DNA of 21,130 nt from a virus: positions 1 to 21,130 of the IMG/VR virus record IMGVR_UViG_3300031851_000239; one strand, written 5' to 3'. Positions 20,789-21,130 of the stretch are shown piece by piece (position 1 is the stretch's first letter; each line of letters opens with the position of its first letter). A program made the translations under genes and the position numbers. Below the pieces are notes generated by a model that was not told the origin of the DNA, made no database searches, and saw only the letters and a program-made list of their open reading frames with translations.

Positions 20789-21130
20789 CTACCCGTCTGA
20801 CGGCTTGATTGGACGTTGCAGAGGCTCGTCTAGGTCTTCACGCGCTTGCAGGGCGTCCAGCCCGTTTTCGTCCACATAATAGGTCCGACCATTGGTATGA
20901 CCCATCTGCGCCGCGCCTCTTTCGCGCGGATCTTTCGGCAACATACGCCCGAAATCCCAGTTCATCATTGAGATCTGTTGTTGAGCGTATACCGCTTTGT
21001 CGTGACCAAGCAAATCATTTGATTGACTTATGCGCTCGATCTTGTCCGCGTATTCCCGCAAGATGGCGGGGATTTTACGGACATGCTCAGGATGCCAGCA
21101 TTGAATATCAACGCGCTTGCGAAAGCTCAT
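20789..21130 (-). CDS. Unrecognised protein at right edge (113 aa)
   Basis: A minus-strand frame with ATG at 21128-21130 ends at TAG 20789-20791. Because the ATG touches the window edge, its ribosome binding site cannot be seen and the gene could extend further upstream. The visible 113 residues are hydrophilic: R-K-R-V-D-I-Q-C-W-H-P-E-H-V-R-K-I-P-A-I-L-R-E-Y-A-D-K-I-E-R-I near the start, a M-N-W-D-F-G-R-M-L-P-K-D segment mid-way, and an acidic end. No family was recognised. It appears to be the first visible gene of the leftward operon. A short inverted repeat, ACGGGT (20779-20784) and ACCCGT (20791-20796), overlaps its stop codon, without a clear T tract. Confidence 0.6.
   Translation of the reverse strand: MSFRKRVDIQCWHPEHVRKIPAILREYADKIERISQSNDLLGHDKAVYAQQQISMMNWDFGRMLPKDPRERGAAQMGHTNGRTYYVDENGLDALQAREDLDEPLQRPIKPSDG

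Noticed and set aside
20779-20796. ACGGGT/ACCCGT inverted repeat as a terminator for the right-edge gene
   Set aside because: The stem is only six pairs and no T run follows on the minus strand, so I only mention it with the gene.
1-21130. tRNA genes, CRISPR arrays, insertion sequences, anti-phage defence genes
   Set aside because: I saw no cloverleaf-like sequence, regularly spaced repeat array, transposase or recognised defence domain on either strand by eye.

Overview
The window is a late-gene (structural and lysis) segment of a tailed bacteriophage, most likely a short-tailed podovirus-type phage of a Gram-negative, probably aquatic, bacterium. The reasons are a P22-type portal, an SU10-type major capsid protein, a gp10-like stabilization protein, a series of internal (ejection) proteins including one with a lysozyme-like domain, no tape measure, tail tube or sheath gene, and a lysis cassette with a GTA-type holin and a GH108 endolysin. 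The host group is inferred. No terminase, replication gene, integrase, tRNA or CRISPR array was seen, so the genome clearly continues on both sides.

Layout. Positions 1-5369 (+) hold tail and receptor-binding genes: two tandem small paralogues (the first cut by the window edge), a 161-aa structural protein, a 497-aa fibre with cadherin-like and SPRY-like parts, a 606-aa protein with a ~22.5-residue repeat, and a collar-domain fibre. A short intergenic region at 5370-5449 holds a sigma70-like promoter with two operator-like palindromes exactly 30 bp apart. Positions 5450-12394 (+) hold the stabilization/neck protein, a small tail protein, a GNAT-like small protein and four internal virion proteins. 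Positions 12404-17341 (+) hold portal, an 80-aa conserved small protein, scaffold, major capsid protein and two small head-region genes. Positions 17344-19524 (+) are a tightly overlapping membrane/lysis cassette ending in the endolysin. Two accessory genes follow: a 48-aa very basic protein and a PD-(D/E)XK-type nuclease.

At 20020-20045 a strong bidirectional terminator separates this rightward unit from a leftward operon (20052-21130, minus strand) of four small genes: a LexA-type winged-helix protein, a 79-aa acidic protein, a 69-aa single-span membrane protein, and a 113-aa unrecognised protein at the right edge.

How it works together: fibres and neck proteins bind the host, internal proteins open the envelope and help deliver DNA, portal plus scaffold plus capsid protein build the procapsid, and the holin/endolysin set releases progeny. 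Adjacent genes mostly overlap by 1 or 4 bases, implying long transcripts and translational coupling. There is no gene-free stretch above about 90 bases. Relative to P22 the modules are in permuted order: tail, then ejection proteins, then portal-scaffold-capsid, then lysis.
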